Below are positions 8,863 through 17,410 of a stretch of DNA of 64,000 nt, piece after piece; position 1 is the first letter of the stretch; the number at the start of each line of letters is the position of its first letter. The DNA is from Achromobacter mucicolens (lineage in GTDB: Bacteria; Pseudomonadota; Gammaproteobacteria; Burkholderiales; Burkholderiaceae_B). The translations under genes were made by a program, and so were the position numbers. The notes below the pieces were generated by a model. The model searched no databases. It was not told the DNA's origin and worked only from the letters and a program-made list of their open reading frames with translations. The DNA is taken from NCBI RefSeq assembly GCF_902859725.1, contig NZ_CADIJP010000003.1, positions 62,001 to 126,000 of the forward strand. Direction: 5' to 3'.

Positions 8863-9681
8863 ATGCATTCCGAATCCCCCATCGGCGTATACGACTCCGG
8901 CGTCGGCGGGCTGAGCGTCGTCCGGGCGATCCGCGACCTGCTGCCCCACGAGCCGCTGCGCTACGTGGCGGACTCCGCCCATGTGCCCTACGGGGAAAAG
9001 ACCCAGGCCTTCGTCGAGCAACGCGCCTGCGCCATCGCCGACTACTTCGTGTCGCAGCGCGCCCGCGCCATGGTGGTGGCCTGCAACACCGCTACGGCCG
9101 CGGCGATCGCGCTGCTGCGCAAGCGCCATCCGGAACTCATCATCATCGGCGTCGAACCGGCCATCAAGCCCGCCGCGCACCTGACGCACACGGGCGTGGT
9201 GGGCGTCTTCGCCACGACCGGAACGCTGGCCAGCCCCAAGTTCGCCGCGCTGGTGCAACGCGAGGCGCCCGAGGTGCGCATCGTGCTGCGGCCCTGCCCA
9301 CAATGGGTGCGGCTGGTCGAGCAAGGCGTGCTCTGCGGCCCAGAAGCCGCCGAGGCCGTGCGCGGACCGGTCGCCGAACTGCGCGAAGCCGGGGCGGACG
9401 TGCTGGTGCTGGGCTGCACGCACTTTCCTTTCCTGCGCGATGTTATCCAGGACGCCGCCGGCCCCGGCGTGCCGCTCTTGGAGACGGGCGCCCCGGTGGC
9501 GCGCTGGCTGCGCCACCAGCTGCATGAACGCGGCCTGCTGGTGACCCAAGGTCCGGGCGCCCTGCAGTTGCAGACCACGGGCGACGCCGACGCGCTGGCG
9601 CAGCTGGCGAGCCGTCTACTGGGTACGCCCATGCCGGCCGGCACGGTGCCCGACGCGTGGCGGGGACTGCGCCTCGCTTGA
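8863..9681 (+). CDS. murI: Glutamate racemase MurI
   Basis: Cytoplasmic cofactor-independent racemase that converts L-glutamate to D-glutamate for peptidoglycan synthesis. Length 272 residues, normal for the family. The N-terminal IGVYDSGVGGLSVV motif is present. The two catalytic cysteines are Cys74 in VVACNTATAA and Cys185 in LGCTHFPF. The start ATG at 8863 directly precedes the conserved strand. Two universal-stress-protein genes follow on the same strand after 83 bp, without obvious functional link. Confidence 0.95.
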   Translation: MHSESPIGVYDSGVGGLSVVRAIRDLLPHEPLRYVADSAHVPYGEKTQAFVEQRACAIADYFVSQRARAMVVACNTATAAAIALLRKRHPELIIIGVEPAIKPAAHLTHTGVVGVFATTGTLASPKFAALVQREAPEVRIVLRPCPQWVRLVEQGVLCGPEAAEAVRGPVAELREAGADVLVLGCTHFPFLRDVIQDAAGPGVPLLETGAPVARWLRHQLHERGLLVTQGPGALQLQTTGDADALAQLASRLLGTPMPAGTVPDAWRGLRLA

Positions 9682-9764
9682 TCTGCCGCAGCGCCGGGAG
9701 GGGCCGGCGGAGCGAATGTGAGATACAGTGGAACGCACGCCCCCACGGCCCGCAAGGAGACGCC

Positions 9765-10190
9765 ATGAAACGCATCCTGATTCCCGTCGACGGTTCGGAA
9801 ACTTCCCTGAAGGCGGTCAAGGCGCTGCTCGATGCGCGCCGCTACGACCCGGTCGAACGCGTGGACCTGCTCACGGTCCAGATGCCCTTGAAGGCCGGCG
9901 CGTTCGGCAGCGGCCTGTCGCAGGAAGAGATCGATGCCTATCACAAGGAGGAAGGCGAGACCGCGGTACAGGCCGCCAGCGCGCTGCTGACGCAGGCCGG
10001 CGTGCCGTTCGACGTACACATCGAGGCCGGCGCGGCAGCCGAGACCATTACGCGCGTGGCCGATGAAACCGGCGCCCATGAGATATTCATGGGCACGCGC
10101 GGCCTGGGTTCGGTGTCGGCGCTTTTCATGGGGTCGGTCGCCACGGGCGTGCTGTCCCTGACCGAACTGCCCGTCACGCTGGTCAAGTAA
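9765..10190 (+). CDS. Universal stress protein (UspA family), first of two
   Basis: A 141-residue single Usp domain, cytoplasmic. It begins MKRILIPVDGSETSLKAVKA and ends with the ATP-binding motif region MGTRGLGSVSALFMGSVA (Gly-2x-Gly-9x-Gly-Ser type), then LPVTLVK. ATG 9765 is preceded by AAGGAGA. The second Usp gene starts 9 bp after its stop, so they form a tandem, probably coexpressed pair. Members of this class help stationary-phase or stress survival; no specific role can be read here. Confidence 0.9.
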   Translation: MKRILIPVDGSETSLKAVKALLDARRYDPVERVDLLTVQMPLKAGAFGSGLSQEEIDAYHKEEGETAVQAASALLTQAGVPFDVHIEAGAAAETITRVADETGAHEIFMGTRGLGSVSALFMGSVATGVLSLTELPVTLVK

Positions 10191-10199
10191 GGAGCCGCC

Positions 10200-10628
10200 A
10201 TGCTGAACATCCTCGTTCCCGTCGACGGCTCCGACAACGCGGACCGCGCCGTCGAATATGCCCGCCGCCTGGCGCAGGGCGCGCAATCCGCGCGCATCCA
10301 CCTCATCAACATCCAGACGCCGCCGCGCGGGCGCGCCGGGTTGTCTCGCCTGATCACGCAGGACATGATCGACGATTTCTACGCCCGCGAAGGCCGCGAA
10401 GCCACCGAAGCAGCGCGCAAGCTGCTGGACACGGCCGGCGTGGACTACGTCAGCCACGTGATCTTTGGCAACGCGCCCGCCGAAATCGCCGGCTATGCGC
10501 AGGACCACCGCTGCGCCCGCATCGTCATGGGCACGCGCGGCAACGGCAAGCTGACCAACATCCTGATCGGCTCGGTGGCCAATCAGGTGGTGCAGCTGGC
10601 GCAGGTGCCGGTCACGCTGGTGAAGTAA
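10200..10628 (+). CDS. Universal stress protein (UspA family), second of two
   Basis: A 142-residue single Usp domain that parallels its upstream neighbour: start MLNILVPVDGSDNADRAVEY, nucleotide-binding end MGTRGNGKLTNILIGSVAN, then VPVTLVK. The two products look like duplicated, diverged copies. The motif G-2x-G-9x-G-S indicates an ATP-binding type. The intergenic gap of 9 bp carries the ribosome-binding site AAGGAG. The next gene begins 48 bp after the stop. Confidence 0.9.
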   Translation: MLNILVPVDGSDNADRAVEYARRLAQGAQSARIHLINIQTPPRGRAGLSRLITQDMIDDFYAREGREATEAARKLLDTAGVDYVSHVIFGNAPAEIAGYAQDHRCARIVMGTRGNGKLTNILIGSVANQVVQLAQVPVTLVK

Positions 10629-10676
10629 GCCCGCCTGGGTATGATGGGGCGACTTGCAAGCCCTGGAGTCCCCATC

Positions 10677-11993
10677 ATGGTCAACCTGCGTTTCGCGCTG
10701 GCGGCCGCCCTGGCGCTGACGTTGCTCAGCGCCTGCGGCGAGGTCGCCAAGCTGCCCGTCGAAGCCGGCATGGGGCCCACGCCTCAGTTGCCGCCCCCCA
10801 ACACCACGCTCATTCCCACCGTGAACACGGCCAAGGCCGTGGGCTGGAAGCCGGGCGCGCAGCCGCTGCCCGCGGACGGCCTGACCGTGACGGCTTTCGC
10901 CACCGGGCTGGATCATCCGCGCTGGCTGTACGTGCTGCCCAATGGCGACGTGCTGGTCGCCGAGACCAACGCGCCGCCCAAGCCCGAAGACGCGCCGGGC
11001 GGCATCAAGCAATGGGCCGCCGGCCTGGTGATGAAACGCGCGGGCGCCAAGACCGACAGCGCAAACCGCATCACGCTGCTGCGCGACGCCGATCACGACG
11101 GCGTGGCGGAAACGCGCACGACGCTGCTGGAAGGATTGAATTCGCCGTTCGGCATGGCGCTCGTCGGCAACCAGCTGTACGTAGCGAATGCCGACGCCGT
11201 CATGCGCTTTCCCTTCGAACCGGGCCAGACGCGCATCACGGCGCCGGGCGTCAAGGTCACCGACCTGCCCGCCGGCCTGAACCACCACTGGACCAAGAAC
11301 CTCATCGCCAGCCCGGACGGCTCCCGGCTGTATGTGTCCGTGGGGTCCAACAGCAACGTGGGCGAGAACGGCATGGAAATCGAGGAAGGCCGCGCCGCCA
11401 TCTGGGAGCTGGACGTGGCCAGCGGGCAGAAGCGGCTCTACGCCACGGGGCTGCGCAATCCGGTCGGCATGGCCTGGGCGCCGGACGGCAAGACGCTGTG
11501 GACGGCCGTCAACGAGCGCGACGAGCTGGGCAGCGACCTCGTGCCGGACTACATGACCTCGGTGCGCGACGGCGGCTTCTATGGCTGGCCGTACAGCTAC
11601 TTCGGCCAGCACGTCGATACGCGCGTGCAGCCGCCGCGGCCCGATCTCGTCGCGCGGGCAATCGTGCCCGATTACGCGCTGGGCCCGCACACCGCATCGC
11701 TCGGGCTGGCGTGGTCGGGCGGGACCACCTTGCCCAAGTCCTATGCCCACGGCATGTTCGTGGGCCAGCACGGTTCGTGGAACCGCGATCCGCGCAGCGG
11801 CTACAAGGTGATCTTCGTGCCCTTCGACCAGAACCAGCCCGGCGGGCCGGCCAAGGACGTGCTCACCGGCTTTCTGGACGAGTCCGGCCAGGCGCAGGGC
11901 CGGCCGGTGGGCGTGGCGATCGACAAGCAGGGCGGCCTGCTGGTGGCGGACGATGTCGGCAATGTCGTCTGGCGCGTGGCCGCCAAACCGTAG
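10677..11993 (+). CDS. PQQ-type sugar (L-sorbosone) dehydrogenase-like lipoprotein
   Basis: A 438-residue predicted periplasmic lipoprotein with a six-bladed beta-propeller of the L-sorbosone/glucose dehydrogenase family. The start at 10677 gives a signal peptide ending in LTLLSAC (lipobox) and has CTGGAG upstream. Propeller motifs visible include [52 protein letters not shown] and [20 protein letters not shown]. Homologues oxidise sugars or aldehydes with PQQ, but many members have no demonstrated activity and no PQQ synthesis genes lie nearby, so substrate and cofactor are uncertain. Confidence 0.85.
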   Translation: MVNLRFALAAALALTLLSACGEVAKLPVEAGMGPTPQLPPPNTTLIPTVNTAKAVGWKPGAQPLPADGLTVTAFATGLDHPRWLYVLPNGDVLVAETNAPPKPEDAPGGIKQWAAGLVMKRAGAKTDSANRITLLRDADHDGVAETRTTLLEGLNSPFGMALVGNQLYVANADAVMRFPFEPGQTRITAPGVKVTDLPAGLNHHWTKNLIASPDGSRLYVSVGSNSNVGENGMEIEEGRAAIWELDVASGQKRLYATGLRNPVGMAWAPDGKTLWTAVNERDELGSDLVPDYMTSVRDGGFYGWPYSYFGQHVDTRVQPPRPDLVARAIVPDYALGPHTASLGLAWSGGTTLPKSYAHGMFVGQHGSWNRDPRSGYKVIFVPFDQNQPGGPAKDVLTGFLDESGQAQGRPVGVAIDKQGGLLVADDVGNVVWRVAAKP

Positions 11994-12073
11994 ACGCGCC
12001 CCCGCGCAGGTGCTGTGCGCAGCGCATGCCCGCCCCTACAATGGCCGCTCCCGAATTCCAGACTGGAGCGAGC

Positions 12074-12778
12074 ATGAGCACGGAAAAAGTGGCGATCCTC
12101 ACGGCGGCCGGCAGCGGCATGGGCGCGGCGGCGGCGCGCAAGCTGGCGGCGGACGGATACCGCGTGGCCATCCTGTCCTCGTCCGGCAAGGGCGCGGCGC
12201 TGGCGCAGGAACTGGGCGGCCTAGGCGTCACCGGGTCGAACCGCTCGCCCGAAGACCTGTCGCGCCTGGTGGACGCCACCCTGCAAAAGTGGGGCCGCGT
12301 GGACGCGGTGGTCAATAGCGCCGGCCACGGCCCCAAGGGTCCGCTGCTGGAACTGAGCGACGACGACTGGCACCTGGGCATGGAGTTCTACCTGCTGAAC
12401 GTGGTGCGCATTACCCGCCTGGTGGCGCCGGTGATGAAACAGCAGCAATCCGGCGCCATCGTCAACATCTCCACCTACGCCACCTTCGAACCGGAAGCGC
12501 TGTTTCCGACGTCGGGCGTGTTCCGCGCCGGGCTGGCCGCCTTCACCAAGGTGTTCACGGACGAGTACGCACAGTACAACGTGCGCATGAACAACGTGCT
12601 CCCGGGCTTCATCGACAGCCTGCCCGAAAAGGAAGACCGACGCGTGCGCATCCCGATGGGCCGCTACGGCACGGCGCAAGAAGTGGCGGACCTGATCGCG
12701 TTCCTGGCGTCGAGCGCATCGTCCTACATCACCGGCCAGAACATCCGCATCGACGGCGGCATCACGCGCTCCGTGTGA
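12074..12778 (+). CDS. Divergent SDR-family protein lacking the Tyr-Lys pair
   Basis: A 234-residue Rossmann-fold protein of the short-chain dehydrogenase superfamily. Asn81-Ser-Ala-Gly matches NNAG, Asn109 and Ser133 match catalytic positions, and the C-terminal ITGQNIRIDGG is typical of FabG-like SDRs. The catalytic Tyr-xxx-Lys is not present: in the aligned segment PTSGVFRAGLAAFTK the Lys position is Arg151 and the Tyr position is Ser147. The glycine motif is also atypical (TAAGSGMG). It may be a reductase with altered chemistry or a non-enzymatic binding protein. Start ATG 12074; 80 bp after the previous gene. Confidence 0.85.
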   Translation: MSTEKVAILTAAGSGMGAAAARKLAADGYRVAILSSSGKGAALAQELGGLGVTGSNRSPEDLSRLVDATLQKWGRVDAVVNSAGHGPKGPLLELSDDDWHLGMEFYLLNVVRITRLVAPVMKQQQSGAIVNISTYATFEPEALFPTSGVFRAGLAAFTKVFTDEYAQYNVRMNNVLPGFIDSLPEKEDRRVRIPMGRYGTAQEVADLIAFLASSASSYITGQNIRIDGGITRSV

Positions 12779-12830
12779 CGCGCGCGGGATCGCCGGCCTC
12801 ATGCGTTTGGCGTAGTCCCTCGTCCGAATG

Positions 12831-12866
12831 ACGGTATTGAAGGCCCCGGCGGGCTTTTAGTACCGT
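12831..12866. terminator. Long imperfect hairpin between SDR and DUF1800 genes
   Basis: Two 16-nt arms (12831-12846 and 12851-12866) flank a CGGC tetraloop. Thirteen positions form Watson-Crick pairs and the other three would be G-U pairs in RNA, so the whole stem can pair. The outer stem is ACGGTA/TACCGT and the inner one GCCC/GGGC, with TTTT in the 3' arm. It probably ends transcription of the SDR gene, though a role in the leader of the next operon is possible. Confidence 0.55.
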
Positions 12867-12897
12867 AGGTTTTCACATTCGACGAGGTGTTTGGCGC

Positions 12898-14448
12898 ATG
12901 TCCGCTACATCGTCAGCGGCTGCGCCGCAGTCCGCCCCCCCAACTCCCGGCCAGGCCTCGCGCTTTCTGGCGCAGGCCACTTTCGGCCCCACGCCGGCCG
13001 ACATCGATGCCGTCGTGCGGGTCGGTTATGCCGCCTGGCTGGACGCCCAGCTCGACATGCCGCCATCGCAGACACATTTCGACTGGCTGCTCCAGAAGAA
13101 CCGCAACACCGAGGCCTTCAAGGGCAACGGCATCAATGCGCCGCTGGAATCCACGCTGTGGCGCAAGTTCATCAGCGCGCCCGATCAGGTGCGCACGCGG
13201 GTCGCGTTTTCGCTGTCGGAAATCTTCGTCGTCGGCGTGTCCGCCATCACGGCGTCGTGGCCGCTATTCGGTGCGGCCGGCTTCATGGATCTGCTGGCCA
13301 GGCACGCCCTGGGCAACTACCAGGATCTGCTGACCGCGGTGACGCAGAACCTGTCGATGGGCTGCATGCTGACCTATCGCGGCAACCGCAAGGAAGACCC
13401 CAAAACAGGCCGCCATCCCGACGAAAACTACGCGCGCGAGGTGATGCAGCTGTTCAGCATCGGCCTGCTGGTGCTGGAGCAGGACGGCACGGTCAAGCTC
13501 GTCAACGGCGCGCCCGTGGAAACCTACACCAATGCCGACGTGCAGGGGCTGGCCAAGGTCTTCACGGGCTGGGACATCAACGGCCCGGAAACGGACGTGG
13601 AGTTTCACCGCCGCCCAATGGCGCTGAACAACGCGCTGCACTCGATGTCGGAGAAGCGCTTTCTGGGCGCGGTCATCCCGCCCGGCACGGATGGCCACCT
13701 GTCGCTCAAGCGCGCCATGCAGGTCATCAGCGCCCATCCCAACGTGGGGCCCTTCATCGGCATGCAGCTCATCCAGCGCATGGTGACCAGCAATCCCAGT
13801 CCGGCGTACGTGGGCCGCGTGTCGGCCGTGTTCAATGACGACGGGAAAGGCCAGCGCGGCAACCTGAAGGCCGTGGTGCGCGCGATCCTGCTGGACCCGG
13901 AGGCGCGCCAGCCGGACCTGAGCTCGCCCTATTGGGGCAAGGTGCGCGAACCGATCCTGCGGTTTTCGGGATGGGCCCGCGCGTTCGGGGCGGATTCGAC
14001 CAACGGCGAATGGGCCATGCCCGACACCACCGACAACACGATCCGGCTGGCGCAGAGCCCGATGCGGTCGCCGTCGGTGTTCAACTTCTTCCGGCCCCGC
14101 TACGTGCCGCCCGTCACCGAGCTTGCGCGCCGCCACCTGGTTGCGCCGGAGCTGCAGATCACCGACGAGACCAGCATCGCGGGCTATTTGAATTTCCTGG
14201 CCATCTACGTGGACCGCGGTTGGGAGGACCTGCAGACCGCCTACACGCCCGAGATCGCGCTGGCCAAGGACCCCGAGGCGCTGGTGGCGCGCGTGGTGCT
14301 GCTGCTGGCGGGCGACGCCTTCAGCGCGCGCACGGCGGCCGCCATCGCCAAGGCCGTGGCCACGTTGCCGCCCGACCGCCCGCGCGACCGGGTCCGCGCC
14401 GCCATCATGCTGGTGGCCGCCACCCCGGAATACCTGGTGCAGAAATGA
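12898..14448 (+). CDS. DUF1800 domain protein
   Basis: A 516-residue protein of the DUF1800 family. The N-terminal family motif is SRFLAQATFGPTPADID. Further hallmarks are HPDENYAREVMQLFSIGLL and the C-terminal PSVFNFFRPRYVPP. ATG 12898 has GAGG about 10 nt upstream. There is no in-frame start further upstream and no visible signal peptide, although the coupled DUF1501 partner has a Tat signal. The two genes overlap by ATGA. Such pairs are common in proteobacteria, planctomycetes and others; a biochemical function is not established. Confidence 0.88.
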   Translation: MSATSSAAAPQSAPPTPGQASRFLAQATFGPTPADIDAVVRVGYAAWLDAQLDMPPSQTHFDWLLQKNRNTEAFKGNGINAPLESTLWRKFISAPDQVRTRVAFSLSEIFVVGVSAITASWPLFGAAGFMDLLARHALGNYQDLLTAVTQNLSMGCMLTYRGNRKEDPKTGRHPDENYAREVMQLFSIGLLVLEQDGTVKLVNGAPVETYTNADVQGLAKVFTGWDINGPETDVEFHRRPMALNNALHSMSEKRFLGAVIPPGTDGHLSLKRAMQVISAHPNVGPFIGMQLIQRMVTSNPSPAYVGRVSAVFNDDGKGQRGNLKAVVRAILLDPEARQPDLSSPYWGKVREPILRFSGWARAFGADSTNGEWAMPDTTDNTIRLAQSPMRSPSVFNFFRPRYVPPVTELARRHLVAPELQITDETSIAGYLNFLAIYVDRGWEDLQTAYTPEIALAKDPEALVARVVLLLAGDAFSARTAAAIAKAVATLPPDRPRDRVRAAIMLVAATPEYLVQK

Positions 14449-15821
14449 CAGACCGCCAAGGCCTCGACCGCCGCAACTTTCTCCTGCGCGCCGTGGCGCT
14501 GGGCGCAACCCGCGGCGCCGCTCCGCTGGCGCTGAACCTGGCCGCGATCGGCGCCGCCGCGGCGCAATCCGCCCCGCCCGCGTACAAGGCGCTGATCTGC
14601 GTCTTCCTGTACGGCGGCAACGATCCGTACAACACGCTGGTCCCCTACGATCCGTCGTCGTATCGCTCCTACGCCGCCGCGCGCGGCGACATCGCGCTGC
14701 CGCGCGACGCGCTGCGCGCCACCGTGTTGCGCGGCAAGGCGGACACCCAGGGCGGCATGCAGTTCGCCCTGGCCCCCGCGCTGGCCCCGCTGGCCCCGCT
14801 GTACGAACGCGGCGAGATGGCCGCGCTGTTGAACGTCGGCCCGCTGATCGTGCCCACCAGCAAGGCCGAATACATCGGCGCGCGCGTGCCGCTGCCGCCC
14901 AAGCTGTTCTCGCACAACGACCAGCAGTCGGTCTGGCAGGCGCTGGCGCCCGAAGGCGCGTCCTCGGGCTGGGCGGGCCGGCTGACCGATCTTTTCGCGG
15001 GCGCGAACGCGCACCGCACCTTCACGGGCATCACGGCGGGCGGCAGCACGGTGCTGCTGGCCGGCCGCAAGGTGGCGGGTTATCGCGTGGGCATCAACGG
15101 TTCCACCCAGATCGACCTGCTGCATCGCGACATGTATGGCTCCAGCGCCTGCACCGCCCTGCTGCGCGAACTGATCACCGAGCCGCGCGAACACCTGATG
15201 GAACGCGAGATGTCGCGCATCGCTGCCCAGTCCATCTCAGCCGACACGCGCCTGCGCGCCGCATTGGCCGACGTCGCCGTGCCCGGCGATTTTTCATCGC
15301 CGCTCGCGCAGCAGCTGCGTATCGTGGCGCGCATCATCGCGGCCCGCGACACGCTTGGCGCGCGGCGGCAGGTGTTCTTCGTTTCGCAGAACGGCTATGA
15401 CAACCACACGGGCCTGTCCGATACGCACCCGGCGTTGTTGAAGGAACTGGGCCAGGCGCTGGCGGCATTCCAGAACGCCCTGTCGGCCATGGGCGTGGCC
15501 GACCAAGTCACCACCTTCACGGCATCCGAATTCGGCCGCACGCTGGGATCCAACGGCAACGGCTCGGACCACGGCTGGGGCGGGCATCACTTCGTGCTGG
15601 GCGGCGCGGTCAACGGCGGGCGCTGCTACGGCACCCACCCGGAAATCGCGCTCAACGGCCCGGGATTCGTCGACAACGGCCGCCTGCTGCCCACGACAGC
15701 GGTGGATCAGCTGGGCGCGGATTTGGGCGCTTGGTTCGGCGCCAGCCGGGACGATCTGCGGACGGTGTTTCCGAACCTGCGGCACTTCGGGCCGGAGCCG
15801 TTGGGGATGTTGACGGGGTAG
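14445..15821 (+). CDS. DUF1501 domain protein with Tat signal
   Basis: A 458-residue predicted exported protein. A twin-arginine signal is visible at residues 9-42 (DRRNFLLRAVALGA, ending in AAAAQSAPP). The mature part starts KALICVFLYGGNDPYNTLVP, the DUF1501 hallmark, and later shows VTTFTASEFGRTLGSNGNGS and DHGWGGHHFVLGG. The family belongs to the alkaline-phosphatase-like (sulfatase) fold group. The start codon overlaps the DUF1800 stop (ATGA at 14445-14448), indicating translational coupling and probably a shared complex or pathway. Confidence 0.9.
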   Translation: MTDRQGLDRRNFLLRAVALGATRGAAPLALNLAAIGAAAAQSAPPAYKALICVFLYGGNDPYNTLVPYDPSSYRSYAAARGDIALPRDALRATVLRGKADTQGGMQFALAPALAPLAPLYERGEMAALLNVGPLIVPTSKAEYIGARVPLPPKLFSHNDQQSVWQALAPEGASSGWAGRLTDLFAGANAHRTFTGITAGGSTVLLAGRKVAGYRVGINGSTQIDLLHRDMYGSSACTALLRELITEPREHLMEREMSRIAAQSISADTRLRAALADVAVPGDFSSPLAQQLRIVARIIAARDTLGARRQVFFVSQNGYDNHTGLSDTHPALLKELGQALAAFQNALSAMGVADQVTTFTASEFGRTLGSNGNGSDHGWGGHHFVLGGAVNGGRCYGTHPEIALNGPGFVDNGRLLPTTAVDQLGADLGAWFGASRDDLRTVFPNLRHFGPEPLGMLTG

Positions 15822-15917
15822 GCCCTAGCGTCCCCCCCGCTTCCGATCTATAACCTCAGACACCGCGCTCCGCCATTCGGCGGCGCGCGCGTTTCCACGG
15901 TCTTTGCGCATCGCACC

Positions 15918-16382
15918 ATGAACCTGCCTCCCGAGCTGGCGCTCCAGCCCGCCACCGAAGAAGACGTGCCGTTCCTGCTGGCCCTGCGCAAGCGCACGAT
16001 GACGGCGCATCTGGAGCGTGCGGGCGTGTCGCTGGACGATGCCGGGCACCTGGCGCGCATCCAGTACCACTTCGATGACGCCCAGATCGTCTGGCTGGGC
16101 GGGCGGCCCGCGGGGCTGTTCAAGCACTACCGCGATGCCTCCGGCTGGCGCATCGTGCAGATCCAGATCGATCCGGATTTTCAGGGCCAGGGGCTGGGAC
16201 GCCGGCTGGTGTCCGGCGTGCTGGACCGCGCGGACCAGGAAGGGGCGCCCGTCACGTTGAGCGTCCTGAAAGGCAATCCCGCCCGGCGGCTGTACGAGGC
16301 GCTGGGCTTTACCCCTGTCATGGAGACCGAGCTGGAGCACGAAATGCGGTATGACCCCGGCGCCGTCCGGCCGGGTGGTTGA
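15918..16382 (+). CDS. GNAT-family N-acetyltransferase
   Basis: A 154-residue single-domain acetyltransferase. The acetyl-CoA pyrophosphate-binding motif is QIQIDPDFQGQGLGRRLVSG, and the C-terminal NPARRLYEALGFTPVMETE is the usual beta6-beta7 region. Start ATG 15918 directly precedes the first strand. It stands 96 bp after the DUF1501 gene and 103 bp before the next gene, so it is probably a single transcription unit or the end of one. The substrate cannot be predicted. Confidence 0.87.
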   Translation: MNLPPELALQPATEEDVPFLLALRKRTMTAHLERAGVSLDDAGHLARIQYHFDDAQIVWLGGRPAGLFKHYRDASGWRIVQIQIDPDFQGQGLGRRLVSGVLDRADQEGAPVTLSVLKGNPARRLYEALGFTPVMETELEHEMRYDPGAVRPGG

Positions 16383-16413
16383 GCCTTTTGCGGCACATTT
16401 TTTTCCGGACCGC

Positions 16414-16439
16414 GGAATAAAGCGGCTCCGGCCGGCGTC
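16414..16439 (+). promoter_or_regulatory. Candidate ECF-sigma promoter (GGAATAAA ... CGTC)
   Basis: GGAATAAA at 16414-16421 and CGTC at 16436-16439, 16 nt between GGAATA and CGTC. This matches the general architecture of extracytoplasmic-function sigma promoters. It lies 47 bp upstream of the small secreted protein that leads the sigma/anti-sigma operon, suggesting autoregulation by the encoded sigma factor. Not tested. Confidence 0.45.
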
Positions 16440-16485
16440 CGTAGAGGGCAGTCCCCCACAATCCTCCCCACCTACGAGGCACACC

Positions 16486-16854
16486 ATGCGCAAACACACC
16501 GCCGCGGCCCTGGCTCTCGCCTGCGCCGCCCTGTTCTCGGCCGGCGCCCACGCCCAGGCCGTCAAGACCCAGGACGGCATCCTGGTCAATAGCGCCGGCA
16601 TGACGCTGTACACCTTCGACAAGGACTCCGCAGGCAAGAGCGCCTGCGTCGACGCGTGCGCGAAGGCCTGGCCGCCCGCCATGGCCGCCGCCGACGCCAA
16701 GCCGATGGGCGACCTGACGGTCATCACCCGCGATGACGGCAGCAAGCAATGGGCCTTCAAGGGCAAACCGCTGTATCTCTTCGCCAAGGACACCAAGCCG
16801 GGCGACAAGACTGGCGACAACTTCAAGGAAATCTGGCACGTCGTCAAACCCTGA
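16486..16854 (+). CDS. Small secreted repeat protein, COG4315 type
   Basis: A 122-residue exported protein. The signal peptide (residues 1-24) ends in GAHAQA. The mature part has two copies of the COG4315 pattern: GILVNSAGMTLYTFDKD, followed by SACVDACAKAWPP, and SKQWAFKGKPLYLFAKDTKP. The two cysteines in CVDAC may form a disulfide. Homologues are predicted lipoproteins or periplasmic proteins without known function; here there is no lipobox. It is the first gene ahead of an ECF sigma/anti-sigma pair, starting 25 bp before the sigma gene, so it is probably a target of that sigma factor. Confidence 0.85.
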   Translation: MRKHTAAALALACAALFSAGAHAQAVKTQDGILVNSAGMTLYTFDKDSAGKSACVDACAKAWPPAMAAADAKPMGDLTVITRDDGSKQWAFKGKPLYLFAKDTKPGDKTGDNFKEIWHVVKP

Positions 16855-16879
16855 TCCGCCACGCTTGCCCGATCAGCCC

Positions 16880-17410
16880 ATGCGCGCCGAAGACGAAGCC
16901 CAGATACTGGCCTGCATCCCCAGCCTGCGCCGTTATGCGCGCGGGCTGACGGGCGACCCGGATCGCGCCGACGATCTGGTGCAGGACACGCTGGAGCGCG
17001 CATGGAGCCGCTATTCCCGCTGGCAGAAGCGCGGCGAGCTGCGCGCCTGGATGTTCGGCATCATGCACAACCATTTCATCGACGGCGTGCGCGCCGCGGG
17101 CCGGCGCACCGACCAGACGGCGCCGGGCGACCTGCCCGATGCGCCGGTGCGCGCCACCCAGACCGACCAGCTCGAAGTACGGGACCTGGACCGCTGCCTG
17201 CTGGCCCTGCCGGCAGAGCAGCGCGAGGTCCTCTTGCTGATCGCCGTCGAAGACCTGTCCTACCAGGAGACCGCGCGAATCCTGTCGGTGCCGATCGGCA
17301 CCGTCATGTCGCGGCTCTCGCGCGCCCGCGAAAAGCTCGGCGCGCTGATGCAGGGCCGCGAACCCGCCAGACGGCTGCGGCCCGTTCCCTCCCCGCGTGA
17401 AATGCCATGA
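16880..17410 (+). CDS. ECF RNA polymerase sigma factor
   Basis: A 176-residue sigma-70 family factor of the extracytoplasmic-function class. Region 2 is at residues 9-75 (DLVQDTLERAWSRYSRW, LRAWMFGIMHNHFIDGVR). Region 4 is at about 108-160 (LPAEQREVLLLIAVEDLSYQ, then PIGTVMSRLSRAREKL). ATG 16880 was chosen because it begins just before region 2. The stop overlaps the anti-sigma start by ATGA, the usual arrangement for a sigma/anti-sigma pair. The inducing stress is unknown. Confidence 0.92.
   Translation: MRAEDEAQILACIPSLRRYARGLTGDPDRADDLVQDTLERAWSRYSRWQKRGELRAWMFGIMHNHFIDGVRAAGRRTDQTAPGDLPDAPVRATQTDQLEVRDLDRCLLALPAEQREVLLLIAVEDLSYQETARILSVPIGTVMSRLSRAREKLGALMQGREPARRLRPVPSPREMP

Noticed and set aside
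9042-11771. 909-codon open frame on the minus strand
   Set aside because: It runs antisense through murI, both usp genes and the dehydrogenase. Its product is rich in Arg, Ala, Gly, Gln and His with no domain; typical of a high-GC shadow frame.
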